From the IMG/VR virus record IMGVR_UViG_3300030688_000069, positions 1 through 36,940 of that record: a stretch of DNA of 36,940 bases; one strand, 5' to 3'. The notes under the pieces are model-generated. The model was given only the letters and a program-made list of their open reading frames with translations, was not told the DNA's origin and made no database searches. Positions 6,633-14,471 of this stretch are shown one piece after another (position 1 is the stretch's first letter; each line of letters starts with the position of its first letter). Made by a program: the position numbers and the translations under genes. Source of the stretch: a virus.

Positions 6633-8600
6633 TTACTGGACGGTGACTTGAACGCTTGATCCGCCCTGCAGCGAGATCAGGAACGTCCTGACGATGGATT
6701 CGTACTTGACCTGTACGAGCGCTTGCATCAAGCCCAAGGAAACGTTGTTGTTTGGGTTATTGCTGGCGTTCAGGGTGACCAGGAACGGCACGGCAGTCGG
6801 GTTGTTGACGTCGCCGATGTACTTACTGACCATCCACAAGCCCGTCAAGAAGGCGCCGAGCGAGTCGGTCACATCCTTGCGAAGGTCGCCGGTTTGTGGA
6901 TTACCAATCGCGAAGCCGTAGTTCGCTGCCAGCGTCATCGCCAGGAAGTTCGTCATCGTGGTGTACGACTCGGAATTGGTCGCGGCCTGGCTGGACGTGT
7001 TGCGATCAGTCTGGAAGCTGAAATAATTACCGCCAGCGCTCGGATTAGCGAGCATGTCCAGGCGCCCGTTTTGCGCGGCAAGCAATTCGGCATCGCTATA
7101 CGGTTGATTTGCAATGCTGCGGATCGTACCAATGAGCCCGTTGACAGGCTTGTTCAGGGTCGATTGGTTCGGAGCCAGGTTGGCACGCATCGGCGCCCAG
7201 AAGGTTGCCGGGCCAAGCAGACGCTGCACGTTATTGACAGTGTCCTGCCAGTAAGCCCAATCGCCGTTCAGAGCCTTCAGCCCGTAGGTATCGACGCCAG
7301 CGGTGTTAAGTGCCGCTGCAGTCGTGGCAATCGTCGCAGCAGGAGACTCTTGCGCCGCGCCAAAGATGCCATTTTGCAGGCAGAAAGCGGCGATCGTACC
7401 CCACAAGCTCGATGTCTGATGATCGACCAAGTTCAGGGTTTGGACATTGGTCGATTGATGGACATACATGCCGGTCGGCGGCGAAGTATTCGCACCGATC
7501 AGCGTGGTGTCGGTCACGCCAGCCGCGCCGTCAGTGCCGCCAGCCAGGGTGTAGGATGCCAGAGCAGGAACAGCCGTCGATGTGCCGATAGAGGCCACGG
7601 CGATTTGAGATGGCCCACGCACGCCGGACTGGCCGTTGTTGACCGCGTTGACCAGATTCGGCCATACGCTGGTGGTTAAGGCGATTGATCCGCCAGTTCC
7701 TCCGCCACCACTCAGGGTTGCGGTTGCGCTGGTATAGCCGCTGCCGATTACGCTGGGGGTGTAGACTCCCAAACCCCATACAAGGGTGACGGTCGCGCCA
7801 ACGCCAACGCCGGAGGTCGATAACTGCGCCACCGGATTGGTCGGTGCCGCGCCGCCTGCAATATTGCCGGCATTGGTGACGGCCAAGGCAGTGATCGCGC
7901 CAGCCGCGGCGGTGACGGTCAGGATGACGCCGTTTGATAGGGTGATGGTGTCGCCAGTCACATAGCCTGAGCCAGCATTGGCCTTAGTTGCAGTGAGGGC
8001 CTTGAGCGATACGGAGCCAGACGCTTGAACACCGTTGGAATTCTGCGGCGCACTGACGATTACAGTCGGGGTCTGCGTGAACCCAGTTCCCGGCGTGACG
8101 GCGCCAGAGGCCACGCCTTGGGTCAGGTTGTCGTACACCTCGCCGGAGAAGCCCGGCAGCGCCAAGGTTAGCTTGTAGCTATTCGCCTGGGTGCCATTAC
8201 CAACCGTCGCGGCCATGCTGTTGCCGAGGATGCCGGTATAGATGCCGGTAATCGTCGAGCCATTAACCGACGATCCGTCGAGCAGCTGAGTTGTTGCGGC
8301 AGTATCAGTACCATCCGACACACGCACACCAACGTTGTTGCTCTGGCCGAGTTGGAAGGCGACCGCGATAGCCGTTGCCAAGTCGTGCATGCGCACGGTC
8401 TGATTTCCCCAGTTCATCGCATTGGCCTGCGGCGAGCCGGTGATCAGCGGGGAATTAACGGGGCCCCACGACGCTACGCCGACCAAGCCGTAGCCATTGG
8501 TGGCCACGCCCTGCACCACGGCGGGCGGCGCGACGATCTGAACGTCAACACCAGGGGCGAGTGCGCCAGCAGTGTTAATCTGGCCAAATTGATAAAGCAT
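6633..8600 (-). CDS. Contractile tail sheath protein with inserted repeat domain
   Basis: This 655-residue protein is recognised by its N-terminus (LAPGVDVQIVAPP, then GLVGVASWGPVNSPLITGSP) and its C-terminal third (NQPYSDAELLAAQNGRLDML, TGLWMVSKYIGDVNNP), both typical of phage sheaths whose subunits hold the contracted and extended states. It is longer than many sheaths. Residues about 160-310 form a low-complexity Gly/Thr/Ala/Val-rich insertion with repeats such as NAGSGYVTGDTITLSNG and GSGYTSATATLSGGGG, resembling beta-repeat modules on virion surfaces. Its ATG (8598-8600) is preceded by a weak GGA site and a terminator. Confidence 0.9.
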   Translation of the reverse strand: MLYQFGQINTAGALAPGVDVQIVAPPAVVQGVATNGYGLVGVASWGPVNSPLITGSPQANAMNWGNQTVRMHDLATAIAVAFQLGQSNNVGVRVSDGTDTAATTQLLDGSSVNGSTITGIYTGILGNSMAATVGNGTQANSYKLTLALPGFSGEVYDNLTQGVASGAVTPGTGFTQTPTVIVSAPQNSNGVQASGSVSLKALTATKANAGSGYVTGDTITLSNGVILTVTAAAGAITALAVTNAGNIAGGAAPTNPVAQLSTSGVGVGATVTLVWGLGVYTPSVIGSGYTSATATLSGGGGTGGSIALTTSVWPNLVNAVNNGQSGVRGPSQIAVASIGTSTAVPALASYTLAGGTDGAAGVTDTTLIGANTSPPTGMYVHQSTNVQTLNLVDHQTSSLWGTIAAFCLQNGIFGAAQESPAATIATTAAALNTAGVDTYGLKALNGDWAYWQDTVNNVQRLLGPATFWAPMRANLAPNQSTLNKPVNGLIGTIRSIANQPYSDAELLAAQNGRLDMLANPSAGGNYFSFQTDRNTSSQAATNSESYTTMTNFLAMTLAANYGFAIGNPQTGDLRKDVTDSLGAFLTGLWMVSKYIGDVNNPTAVPFLVTLNASNNPNNNVSLGLMQALVQVKYESIVRTFLISLQGGSSVQVTVQ

Positions 8601-8612
8601 GAGGATGTCCCA

Positions 8613-8638
8613 TAAAAAAAGCCACCCGGAGGCGGCTT
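8613..8638 (-). terminator. Intrinsic terminator upstream of the sheath gene
   Basis: On the minus strand AAGCCGCC-TCCG-GGTGGCTT forms an 8-bp stem with one mismatch, followed by TTTTTT. It separates the 58-residue gene from the sheath gene. Confidence 0.7.
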
Positions 8639-8659
8639 GTTACTGGATGGATGCGTGGA

Positions 8660-8836
8660 TTAGCGCGGGATGACCTTACGGACGTGATGCGCGGTGTCGC
8701 TGGCCAATACCTTGGCGATTTCTGCGTCATCGGTGATCTGGTCGCCGCGACGATAGCTTCCGAACGGGTGGACGACGACGAGGTCGTGGGTCTTCTGCGG
8801 TGCGACGGGCGCATCCGGCTGGGTTTCGTTTGCCAT
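8660..8836 (-). CDS. Small conserved-looking phage protein, unknown function
   Basis: This 58-residue protein begins MANETQPDAPVAPQ and continues THDLVVVHPFGSYRRGDQI, ending HHVRKVIPR. The ATG overlaps the upstream stop (TAATG) and has GGAGC seven bases before it, which supports a real gene. The basic C-terminal half and its place directly before the sheath suggest a small virion or assembly factor, but I do not recognise a family. An intrinsic terminator follows. Confidence 0.7.
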   Translation of the reverse strand: MANETQPDAPVAPQKTHDLVVVHPFGSYRRGDQITDDAEIAKVLASDTAHHVRKVIPR

Positions 8837-9681
8837 TAATAGCTCCGGTTAAGGATCGGCGTGCCGTCCTCGGTTTCGTATTCGGTTGTGACCGCCACGA
8901 CGGTGGCGACTTGCTCGGTGACCGTGGTTGCGTATTCGACGGTGTAGAACAGGTCGCGGCGGTAGATGTTGGCGTTCTGCACCTCGTCAGATAGCCTGCT
9001 GGACTTGTACCGGCAGCGCGCTCCAAAGCCGTCGATCATGGTGAGAAAGTTTATTTGCGCCAGCGCCAGTTTGATCGCCGCGCCAATCGTTGCTCGAGTC
9101 GTTGGATCGGGCGCCCAAACAGTGACTTGGAAAAGCTGTTCTTGCCGCTCCCACTCCGTCGTCACAGTACCGGTCGCACCGACTCGCGCCGCAGACGGGG
9201 CAATACCGGCCGGCAGCGTGATAACCGATCCTGAACTGACGGTTCCGGGAAACGCCACGGCAATTAGTGCGGCCAATCCGGTGGCGATGCTAGTCAGCGT
9301 GTCAGTTGTCTGAACCGGGTAGATGAAAGCTTGTCCTTCGATGATCGCCGCTACATTCTCAGGCGTGAACGGTGATGGCATCGCGCCGCCTACGGTCAGA
9401 GTATTTCCGGAGGCTGCAAGCGTGATCGTTGCGGCCGCAATGGACATGACGTGCGCTTTTGGCGCGTACCGCGTCACGTTTCGCTCTGATCCAGTTGATT
9501 CGAAAACACTTACGTGAGAGGTTTCAGCCGTCAAGTCGGCCTGCAGTACGTTTGGGACTGGCCATCCAGTCATAATCTTGATTGGATTACCCGTAATGCT
9601 TCCGCTGCCGGTCCCGTTCGGGTAAAGCACGCCGGCAACATACGTGGCGAGCGTATTGAGTACGTCTTGAACGTCTGCCAT
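8836..9681 (-). CDS. Neck / tail terminator-like structural protein
   Basis: This 281-residue protein begins MADVQDVLNTLATYV at 9681, with AGCAGG upstream and only two bases after the preceding stop; an in-frame ATG at 9717 would overlap that gene. The C-terminal part (TEWERQEQLFQVTVWAPDPTTRATIGAAIKLALAQ) resembles the tail-terminator pattern, in which a short helix-strand protein caps the tube. The middle contains a beta-rich, Ala/Thr-rich insertion (TITLAASGNTLTVGGAMPS). Its place between connector genes and sheath supports a neck or terminator role. The assignment is inference. Confidence 0.55.
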   Translation of the reverse strand: MADVQDVLNTLATYVAGVLYPNGTGSGSITGNPIKIMTGWPVPNVLQADLTAETSHVSVFESTGSERNVTRYAPKAHVMSIAAATITLAASGNTLTVGGAMPSPFTPENVAAIIEGQAFIYPVQTTDTLTSIATGLAALIAVAFPGTVSSGSVITLPAGIAPSAARVGATGTVTTEWERQEQLFQVTVWAPDPTTRATIGAAIKLALAQINFLTMIDGFGARCRYKSSRLSDEVQNANIYRRDLFYTVEYATTVTEQVATVVAVTTEYETEDGTPILNRSY

Positions 9682-9683
9682 GG

Positions 9684-10331
9684 CTATGCCTGCTGTTGTG
9701 TCGCGGTGATGCGCCAACCCATGTCAGTGAGCTCGGCGCTTGAGATAAGGTATTTCCGACTTAGATCATCAAGCAGGATGTCCGATGTCCGGAGTGTGAC
9801 GCCATGAACAGACGGTAAAATGACATGCCAGCTTGGATTTCTGAAGTCCGTTGGCAGATCAACCTCATTCTTTCGCCCGCCACCACCTTCGAGGATGCTT
9901 GCCGGCCACCCGGCCATCAGAACAACTTCGGTGCTTGACGTGTCTCCAGCCTGACCAATAAAGCCCTCGGTCACAGATCCCATTGATACGCGCAGCACGC
10001 TGATGGTGCGATTACAGTCAACCATGTAGATCGGAAGCATCTGCTGCAGTGTTGCCACAAACAGCGTCCCTTCGACCCCAACGATGTAATCCCCAACTGC
10101 GAGCTGACTACCGTCCGCGACGGCATACCATGTGGCCTTGCCGTAGACGTTTGGCCTGGCGTACTTTGGATCGTCGGCATTCAAACTGACCAGCAGGTCA
10201 GGCATTGCATTGCCGGGGTCGAGCGGGTTGCTAACGCCAGATGGGCGGAAATGCTGGTAAGGCGTGCCGATGATCTTGGCAGCCTTGGCATATCCAGCCC
10301 ACACCTTCGCGTTGATCGTTGCGCCGTCCAT
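9684..10331 (-). CDS. Uncharacterised neck/virion protein
   Basis: This 215-residue protein starts MDGATINAKVWAGYAKAAKIIG at 10331, overlapping the upstream stop as TAATG. An upstream in-frame start would overlap the neighbouring gene by about 100 bases. The sequence is beta-rich (GDYIVGVEGTLFVATL, then DCNRTISVLRVSM) with a glycine cluster (LEGGGGRKNE). It lies between the HExxH protein and the terminator-like protein, in the neck module of a contractile-tail cluster. I do not recognise a named family. Confidence 0.65.
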   Translation of the reverse strand: MDGATINAKVWAGYAKAAKIIGTPYQHFRPSGVSNPLDPGNAMPDLLVSLNADDPKYARPNVYGKATWYAVADGSQLAVGDYIVGVEGTLFVATLQQMLPIYMVDCNRTISVLRVSMGSVTEGFIGQAGDTSSTEVVLMAGWPASILEGGGGRKNEVDLPTDFRNPSWHVILPSVHGVTLRTSDILLDDLSRKYLISSAELTDMGWRITATQQQA

Positions 10332-10705
10332 TACTTGCCTCGGCTTTCTCGGTAGGCTCTTAACAACCCCATGGTGATGGCTTGCATGGCATACGCCTCC
10401 ATTTCCCTTGAGGGCCGATCCTCGCCGATCTGACTGCAAATAAACTGCCAGACGTGTGTAGCCTCATGGACGATTAAGCCGACCACACCAACGCCGTCTT
10501 TGTCACTTATCCGTTCAGAAATGGTAACGATGACAACCAACTGCCCATTTGGCCCATCAAAGGCTGATGTGCAACCATCCATTACCGGGTATTCGCTACC
10601 GGCGACGCGAAGCAACTTCATGGCCCGCGTCCATGCCTTTTCGCTTGGGCAAAAACCGAAACTCACAGGCAGCCAGCCTCGATCGCACCAGATAACCTTT
10701 TTCAT
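10331..10705 (-). CDS. Small zincin-like metallopeptidase in the neck module
   Basis: This 124-residue protein starts at the ATG at 10705, overlapping the upstream stop (TGATG). It contains an intact HExxH zinc motif (LIVHEATHVWQ, H80, E81 and H84) followed about 20 residues later by REMEAYAMQ, whose glutamate could be the third zinc ligand, as in gluzincins. All catalytic residues seem present. Possible roles are processing of a head or neck protein, or local cleavage during assembly or entry. The family role is not known to me; activity is inferred from the motif alone. Confidence 0.65.
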   Translation of the reverse strand: MKKVIWCDRGWLPVSFGFCPSEKAWTRAMKLLRVAGSEYPVMDGCTSAFDGPNGQLVVIVTISERISDKDGVGVVGLIVHEATHVWQFICSQIGEDRPSREMEAYAMQAITMGLLRAYRESRGK

Positions 10706-11100
10706 CACACCACCATCGCGCCGCGATTGCCGCCAAAGTTTGGCCCGGGCGGAATGCCCATGAAGTTGCACAGCTTTCGGCGCCATAGGTTCAGCAGGCG
10801 CTCACGGTCGCGTACTTCGTTTTTGTTATGCTTCCAGACTGCGGCCTCATCGGTGTCCAGGTTCGCGCTTGCACCAGGGATCGCCGACTCCAGCGTGTAG
10901 AGATTAGTCAGGTAGGTATTGACCAGCACCGCCCCTTCATCGACGCTCATGTGCTGCATGCGATACTCCAATGCAAGGTACTGGCGCATGATCCACGGGG
11001 CCGGGAACACGACCGCGCCATCGCCATAAAGCGGGTACCCGCAGAATCGGCGCACGTCCACAAGCTGGGCGCTCGTGGGCACGAACGGGACGAAGGCCAT
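10705..11100 (-). CDS. Head-tail connector-like protein
   Basis: This 131-residue protein is rich in helix (MRQYLALEYRMQHMSVDEGAVLVNTYLTNLYTLE) and sits just downstream of the capsid gene and a small acidic protein, where adaptor proteins of the portal ring are expected. The helical first half with a long loop and basic C-terminus (LLNLWRRKLCNFMGIPPGP) fits an adaptor. There is no diagnostic motif, so the call rests on position and overall character. Its stop overlaps the start of the metallopeptidase gene. Confidence 0.5.
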   Translation of the reverse strand: MAFVPFVPTSAQLVDVRRFCGYPLYGDGAVVFPAPWIMRQYLALEYRMQHMSVDEGAVLVNTYLTNLYTLESAIPGASANLDTDEAAVWKHNKNEVRDRERLLNLWRRKLCNFMGIPPGPNFGGNRGAMVV

Positions 11101-11102
11101 AA

Positions 11103-11384
11103 CTATTCCTCGATCTGTTCGAGCGGTGCGCCAGCGCGGGCTAATGCAGAAATCGTTGCCGCATCGTCGATTGCATCGAATTTTTCGCCGGCTTTGTGCA
11201 GCACAAAATCACGGCACTCATTCACGATGCTTTGAGTTTTTTGGAGCACAAAAACAATGCGCTTTTCTGTGTCACCCTGCTCTACTGCCTCAGACTTTTT
11301 CGGTTTGCGCGCAGGCTTCGGCTTGCCTTGTTGCGCTTCGGTGTCTCCGACCAATCCGGCCGGCTCAATTAATTCTTCGGGCAT
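11103..11384 (-). CDS. Small lysine-rich protein downstream of the capsid gene
   Basis: This 93-residue protein has a low-complexity, lysine- and proline-rich segment (GKPKPARKPKKSE), then a probable amphipathic helical part (RIVFVLQKTQSIVNECRDFVLH). It lies two bases before the connector-like gene start and after a terminator that follows the capsid gene. I do not recognise the family. A minor head or assembly protein is plausible from position only. Confidence 0.6.
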   Translation of the reverse strand: MPEELIEPAGLVGDTEAQQGKPKPARKPKKSEAVEQGDTEKRIVFVLQKTQSIVNECRDFVLHKAGEKFDAIDDAATISALARAGAPLEQIEE

Positions 11385-11396
11385 TGTCTTCTCCAG

Positions 11397-11426
11397 AAAA
11401 AACAGGGCAGCCGCTAAGCCGCCCTG
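11397..11426 (-). terminator. Intrinsic terminator after the major capsid gene
   Basis: On the minus strand CAGGGC and GCCCTG pair around a 12-base loop, followed directly by TTTTTT. It would cap the abundant capsid message and lower expression of the neck genes. Confidence 0.75.
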
Positions 11427-11432
11427 CCTTGA

Positions 11433-12794
11433 TTACAGCGATTCCAGCAAAATACCGCGCTTGTAGGCGCTATTGTTCGCGGTCGGGATCGTAGTCGGGT
11501 TGGCCAGGGTATCAGACGGGACAACGAAGCCGCCGATATAGCTCCAGGTTTGGGTAACAACCTGTTTCAGGACGTCCAGCGGCTCGCGAGTGATGTGGGC
11601 AACGCCATCGATAATTGCAATCATGTCGTCACGATCTACGCCTGCCAATGCCTCGGTGTACGCGGAATTAGTGAACTCGCCTTCAACCAGCGCGCCTTGG
11701 CCGACCAAGATGCCACGTCGAACAACACCAACGCCAGACAGGGTTTGCACCGGGTTCAGGTTGGTTTCGATGATGCGCACGCCCAGCATTTCGGCGATGA
11801 TGCCCTTCTTGTATTCTTCCGACGTCACCTGCCCGCGGAAGAACTGCTGGAAGGCCGGATCGTTATACAAACCGGTCGCTTGAATCGGGTCGATGTACAG
11901 GTGGTACATACCGGTCGCATCAACAGGCGGGGCGCCGTTCGCCGACATGGTGGCCTTGGCGGTCAGAACCATTTGCATGGTCAGCTTGCCAAGGTTGATG
12001 TCGTTCGCACCGGAGATCGCTGCGGTGGTTGCTGCCATCACGTTGGTGGCGGACAGGCTCGGGCGGATCACATACGGAGCGATAGCGGAGACAACTGCAT
12101 TCAGCGCCGTGCCGTCCAACACAGAAACGCTGGCCGAGAAAGTCAGGGTGCCGGACACGCCGCCGGGCGCGGTGGAGACATTGGTTCCGTCCACGGCAAC
12201 GCCAGTCAGGCTGTACACGTCGGCGCCAACGGTGACATTTACCGGATTGCCGGCGGAGACGTTAACTACCTGGCCTGCGCTGTTCAGCGTGGTCTGGAAG
12301 CCGCGCACATCATCAACAGCGATGGTCACGTCCGGCGAGCCAAGGGTGACGCGCACGCGAGTATTGCCGCCCATATAGGTGTTATACAGAGCCTGCTGAG
12401 CCAGAGTATCGACCGAGCGGAACGCCTGCTCGCCCAAAGTCCAAGCGTTGCGCAGGAAAATATCGGCAATCGCAACCCGTTGAGTCACGATATTGAGGTA
12501 TGCCGGCGCGCCGTATTGAGCCACTTGCAGGATGTACTGCTCAACGCTGAAGTTCTGGCCAGTCAGGCCGCTGGTGATGTCGCTATTCGCGGCAGGCGCC
12601 ATCGGGGTGGTGATGGCCGGCAGCAGCCCAGTGCGGGTCTTGGTGATCGTTTCACCAATGTTCGCCGTGAACGGCTCGCGGTCAGCAATCTCGCGGAAAC
12701 CGAGTTTTGCCTTGAGCGGCAGTCCAAATTGATGCTCAAGAAATCCAGCTTGAATGACGCTCTGCAGCGCGGTCGGCAGGTTATTAAGTGCCAT
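11433..12794 (-). CDS. Major capsid protein
   Basis: This 453-residue protein is the shell subunit with a probable HK97-type fold. The C-terminal half carries the conserved block MYHLYIDPIQATGLYNDPAFQQFF, then EEYKKGIIAEMLGVRIIETN, as in N4-gp56-type coat proteins. Residues about 150-240 form an Ala/Val/Thr-rich beta segment (VTIAVDDVRGFQTTLNSAGQ, VNVTVGADVYSLTGVAV) that could be an inserted surface domain. It follows the scaffold gene. Its ribosome site lies in one arm of a strong hairpin (listed separately), suggesting translational control. A terminator follows. Confidence 0.9.
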   Translation of the reverse strand: MALNNLPTALQSVIQAGFLEHQFGLPLKAKLGFREIADREPFTANIGETITKTRTGLLPAITTPMAPAANSDITSGLTGQNFSVEQYILQVAQYGAPAYLNIVTQRVAIADIFLRNAWTLGEQAFRSVDTLAQQALYNTYMGGNTRVRVTLGSPDVTIAVDDVRGFQTTLNSAGQVVNVSAGNPVNVTVGADVYSLTGVAVDGTNVSTAPGGVSGTLTFSASVSVLDGTALNAVVSAIAPYVIRPSLSATNVMAATTAAISGANDINLGKLTMQMVLTAKATMSANGAPPVDATGMYHLYIDPIQATGLYNDPAFQQFFRGQVTSEEYKKGIIAEMLGVRIIETNLNPVQTLSGVGVVRRGILVGQGALVEGEFTNSAYTEALAGVDRDDMIAIIDGVAHITREPLDVLKQVVTQTWSYIGGFVVPSDTLANPTTIPTANNSAYKRGILLESL

Positions 12795-12798
12795 GAGT

Positions 12799-12852
12799 GT
12801 GAGTCCTTAAACGATTGGTTTGTTCTGTCTTGCCCTCGTCGTCAGGACTCAC
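12799..12852 (-). promoter_or_regulatory. Leader hairpin that can sequester the capsid ribosome site
   Basis: The minus strand has GTGAGTCCT (12844-12852) and AGGACTCAC (12799-12807), a perfect 9-bp inverted repeat with a 36-base loop. The second arm contains the AAGGA ribosome site of the capsid gene (start 12794). Confidence 0.6.
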
Positions 12853-12868
12853 GGGCTGCGGGTATTGC

Positions 12869-13486
12869 TTAACGTTTTTTGAGCGGAGAAAGCCCCAGTT
12901 CACGCGCCTTGGCGTCCCGCTCTTCTTGGGATGCTGTATTCGCATTGAAGGGCTTCGGCTCTTCTTTCCTGGGGGGCTCTTTGGTTTGAGAGGTGGTAGT
13001 TTTCGCACCAAAGAGATACGGTTTTGCCTCTTTAAGCGAAGTCATCAGCGCTTCTGCGCCAACAACGTCGCCTTTTTCGTCGAGCGCGATGCTCGACAGG
13101 TCGGCGAGTTTTAGTCCATCCAGATCAACCATGCCTGCCTTGATGGCTTCTGCCTTCAGCTCGGCGCGAATGATTCGCTGTTCGGCCTTGGTGTGCGTTT
13201 CCGTTACGCGAGCATCCGCCTCGGCAGCGGCCTTCGCGGCCTTCGCTTCTGCGTCCTCTTGCGCCTTCTTCGCTGCATCGACGGCTTCCTGAGCCTTCTT
13301 TTCAGCTTCTGCGGCGCGAGTGCGGTAGCTGGCGTTTTCCTGGCGCAGCTCTTGCACATACTCGCGAGAGAACGTTTCCTTGCCCTGTACTGGAGCAGCG
13401 GCCTGCTGAGTCACCGGAGCAGCGGCAACGCTGGGCTCTTCGGACATCAGGCGGGTCTGGCGGTTAAAAAATCGACGATTGAGCAT
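12869..13486 (-). CDS. Capsid scaffold protein
   Basis: This 205-residue protein lies directly upstream of the major capsid gene, the usual place for scaffold. The central part is a long charged coiled coil rich in Ala, Glu and Lys (EKKAQEAVDAAKKAQEDAEA), followed by an Asp/Leu-rich segment (GMVDLDGLKLADLSSIALDE) and a Lys/Arg-rich end (LGLSPLKKR), the usual charged capsid-binding tail. The start at 13486 has GAGGG upstream. An in-frame ATG at 13447 (MSEEPSV) lacks one. It acts inside the procapsid and leaves on maturation. Confidence 0.82.
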   Translation of the reverse strand: MLNRRFFNRQTRLMSEEPSVAAAPVTQQAAAPVQGKETFSREYVQELRQENASYRTRAAEAEKKAQEAVDAAKKAQEDAEAKAAKAAAEADARVTETHTKAEQRIIRAELKAEAIKAGMVDLDGLKLADLSSIALDEKGDVVGAEALMTSLKEAKPYLFGAKTTTSQTKEPPRKEEPKPFNANTASQEERDAKARELGLSPLKKR

Positions 13487-13502
13487 CTGGCCCTCACAAA
13501 AT

Positions 13503-13525
13503 AAAAAAGCCCGCATCTAGCGGGC
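13503..13525 (-). terminator. Intrinsic terminator before the scaffold gene
   Basis: On the minus strand GCCCGC-TAGAT-GCGGGC is followed by TTTTTTATTTT. It lies between the decoration gene stop (13561) and the scaffold start (13486). Confidence 0.78.
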
Positions 13526-13560
13526 GTGGTTGGTTTCTGGCATCAAGCCAGGTTTACTGG

Positions 13561-14073
13561 TTAAACGTAATCGATCTGCGTCAGAACATCAGCCGCCGCC
13601 GGGGCGGTGGTGTCGGTATCGGCCAAGTTTTGAGTGATAGCGATCGTGATTGCCGCCGAAAGCGACAATCCAATATCGTTAAGATCAAAAAACGACTGGG
13701 AGGATGCAGGCAGTTGCAGCGTGCGGGCAGGGACAGTCGTCCCCACAACAACGCTACCCTGGGCTAGGTTGTAAATTTTCAGGTATCGAGCGCTGGCTGC
13801 AGCGTTGATGCAGTGCACCTTGTGTATTTTCCCGGCAGATGCCTTGACCGCCACCGGCGTGGTTGCCGCTGCGCAAAATGCTCGGTAGGTCGACAAGCCT
13901 GTGGGCGTCGCACTGGCGGCAAACGTCGGCAGCAGAGATGACGGGTCAATGCCGGCGGTCACAATAGACACATCAGGGACAGAACTGACAATGGTCGTCA
14001 TAACGACAGTGCCGGCTCCAACAATGGAAGAAGTCAGCACAAACCTGAATTGCGGGAAACCGGCGACGGACAC
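13561..14073 (-). CDS. Head decoration/fibre protein, C-terminal part (after in-frame TAA)
   Basis: This 170-codon frame opens with GTG immediately after the TAA of the preceding gene and in the same frame. The sequence VAGFPQFRFVLTSSIVGAGTVVMTTIV continues the domain that the upstream frame breaks off. The second half (VKASAGKIHKVHCINAAASARYLKIYN, then GTTVPARTLQLPASSQSFF) is a beta module common in phage structural proteins of this position. Whether it is translated by reinitiation at GTG, by readthrough, or is a broken part of a 300-residue gene cannot be decided from sequence. Confidence 0.6.
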   Translation of the reverse strand: MSVAGFPQFRFVLTSSIVGAGTVVMTTIVSSVPDVSIVTAGIDPSSLLPTFAASATPTGLSTYRAFCAAATTPVAVKASAGKIHKVHCINAAASARYLKIYNLAQGSVVVGTTVPARTLQLPASSQSFFDLNDIGLSLSAAITIAITQNLADTDTTAPAAADVLTQIDYV

Positions 14074-14463
14074 TTACCATGCGTGAGTCCCGGGGCTGCC
14101 GGACAAGGAAAATGAGCTGTCAGTTTGGTAGCTGTCAGTTCTGGCTGCTTTTACCGGAATCCACGTCGCGCCATCATAGACTTGGAAGCCGACAACACCA
14201 CCCGTCAGCCCGGCCGGCGGCACGATGGTCACAACAACCTGATCCATCCCTCCAGTCGCCATTGTGAAGGAGGTGTTTAGCGGTGTTGCTGATGTCCAAT
14301 TGGAGGCAACCGGCGCCTGAAACGCATCGACCACTGGTACGGGGTTTGCCTGACTGGCAGCATGCGGCGTACCGCCCGCATCTATGGCCATGACAACCAC
14401 GCCAGCGGCAGAATTGCCGGTCTCGCCCGGGGTGCTTACGTTGAACTTTACCTGGGAAGCCAT
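14074..14463 (-). CDS. Head decoration/fibre protein, N-terminal part (ends at in-frame TAA)
   Basis: This 129-residue frame starts MASQVKFNVSTPGETGNSAAG and contains NPVPVVDAFQAPVASNWTSAT, MDQVVVTIVPPAGLTGGVVGF and WIPVKAARTDSYQ, a beta-sandwich pattern seen in phage surface proteins. It stops in TGG TAA GTG, with the same frame continuing for another 170 codons. A single C-to-T change from CAA (Gln) would produce this TAA and give the expected W-Q-V strand. It lies between portal and scaffold, where decoration genes often occur. Confidence 0.62.
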   Translation of the reverse strand: MASQVKFNVSTPGETGNSAAGVVVMAIDAGGTPHAASQANPVPVVDAFQAPVASNWTSATPLNTSFTMATGGMDQVVVTIVPPAGLTGGVVGFQVYDGATWIPVKAARTDSYQTDSSFSLSGSPGTHAW

Positions 14464-14471
14464 TTATGGCC

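Noticed and set aside
6723-7679. Plus-strand open frame of 318 codons
   Set aside because: Antisense to the sheath gene, arginine- and glutamine-rich, with no recognisable domain.
11550-12872. Plus-strand open frame of 440 codons
   Set aside because: It lies antisense to the major capsid gene, has an abnormal His/Arg/Gly/Asp-rich composition, and no ribosome site.
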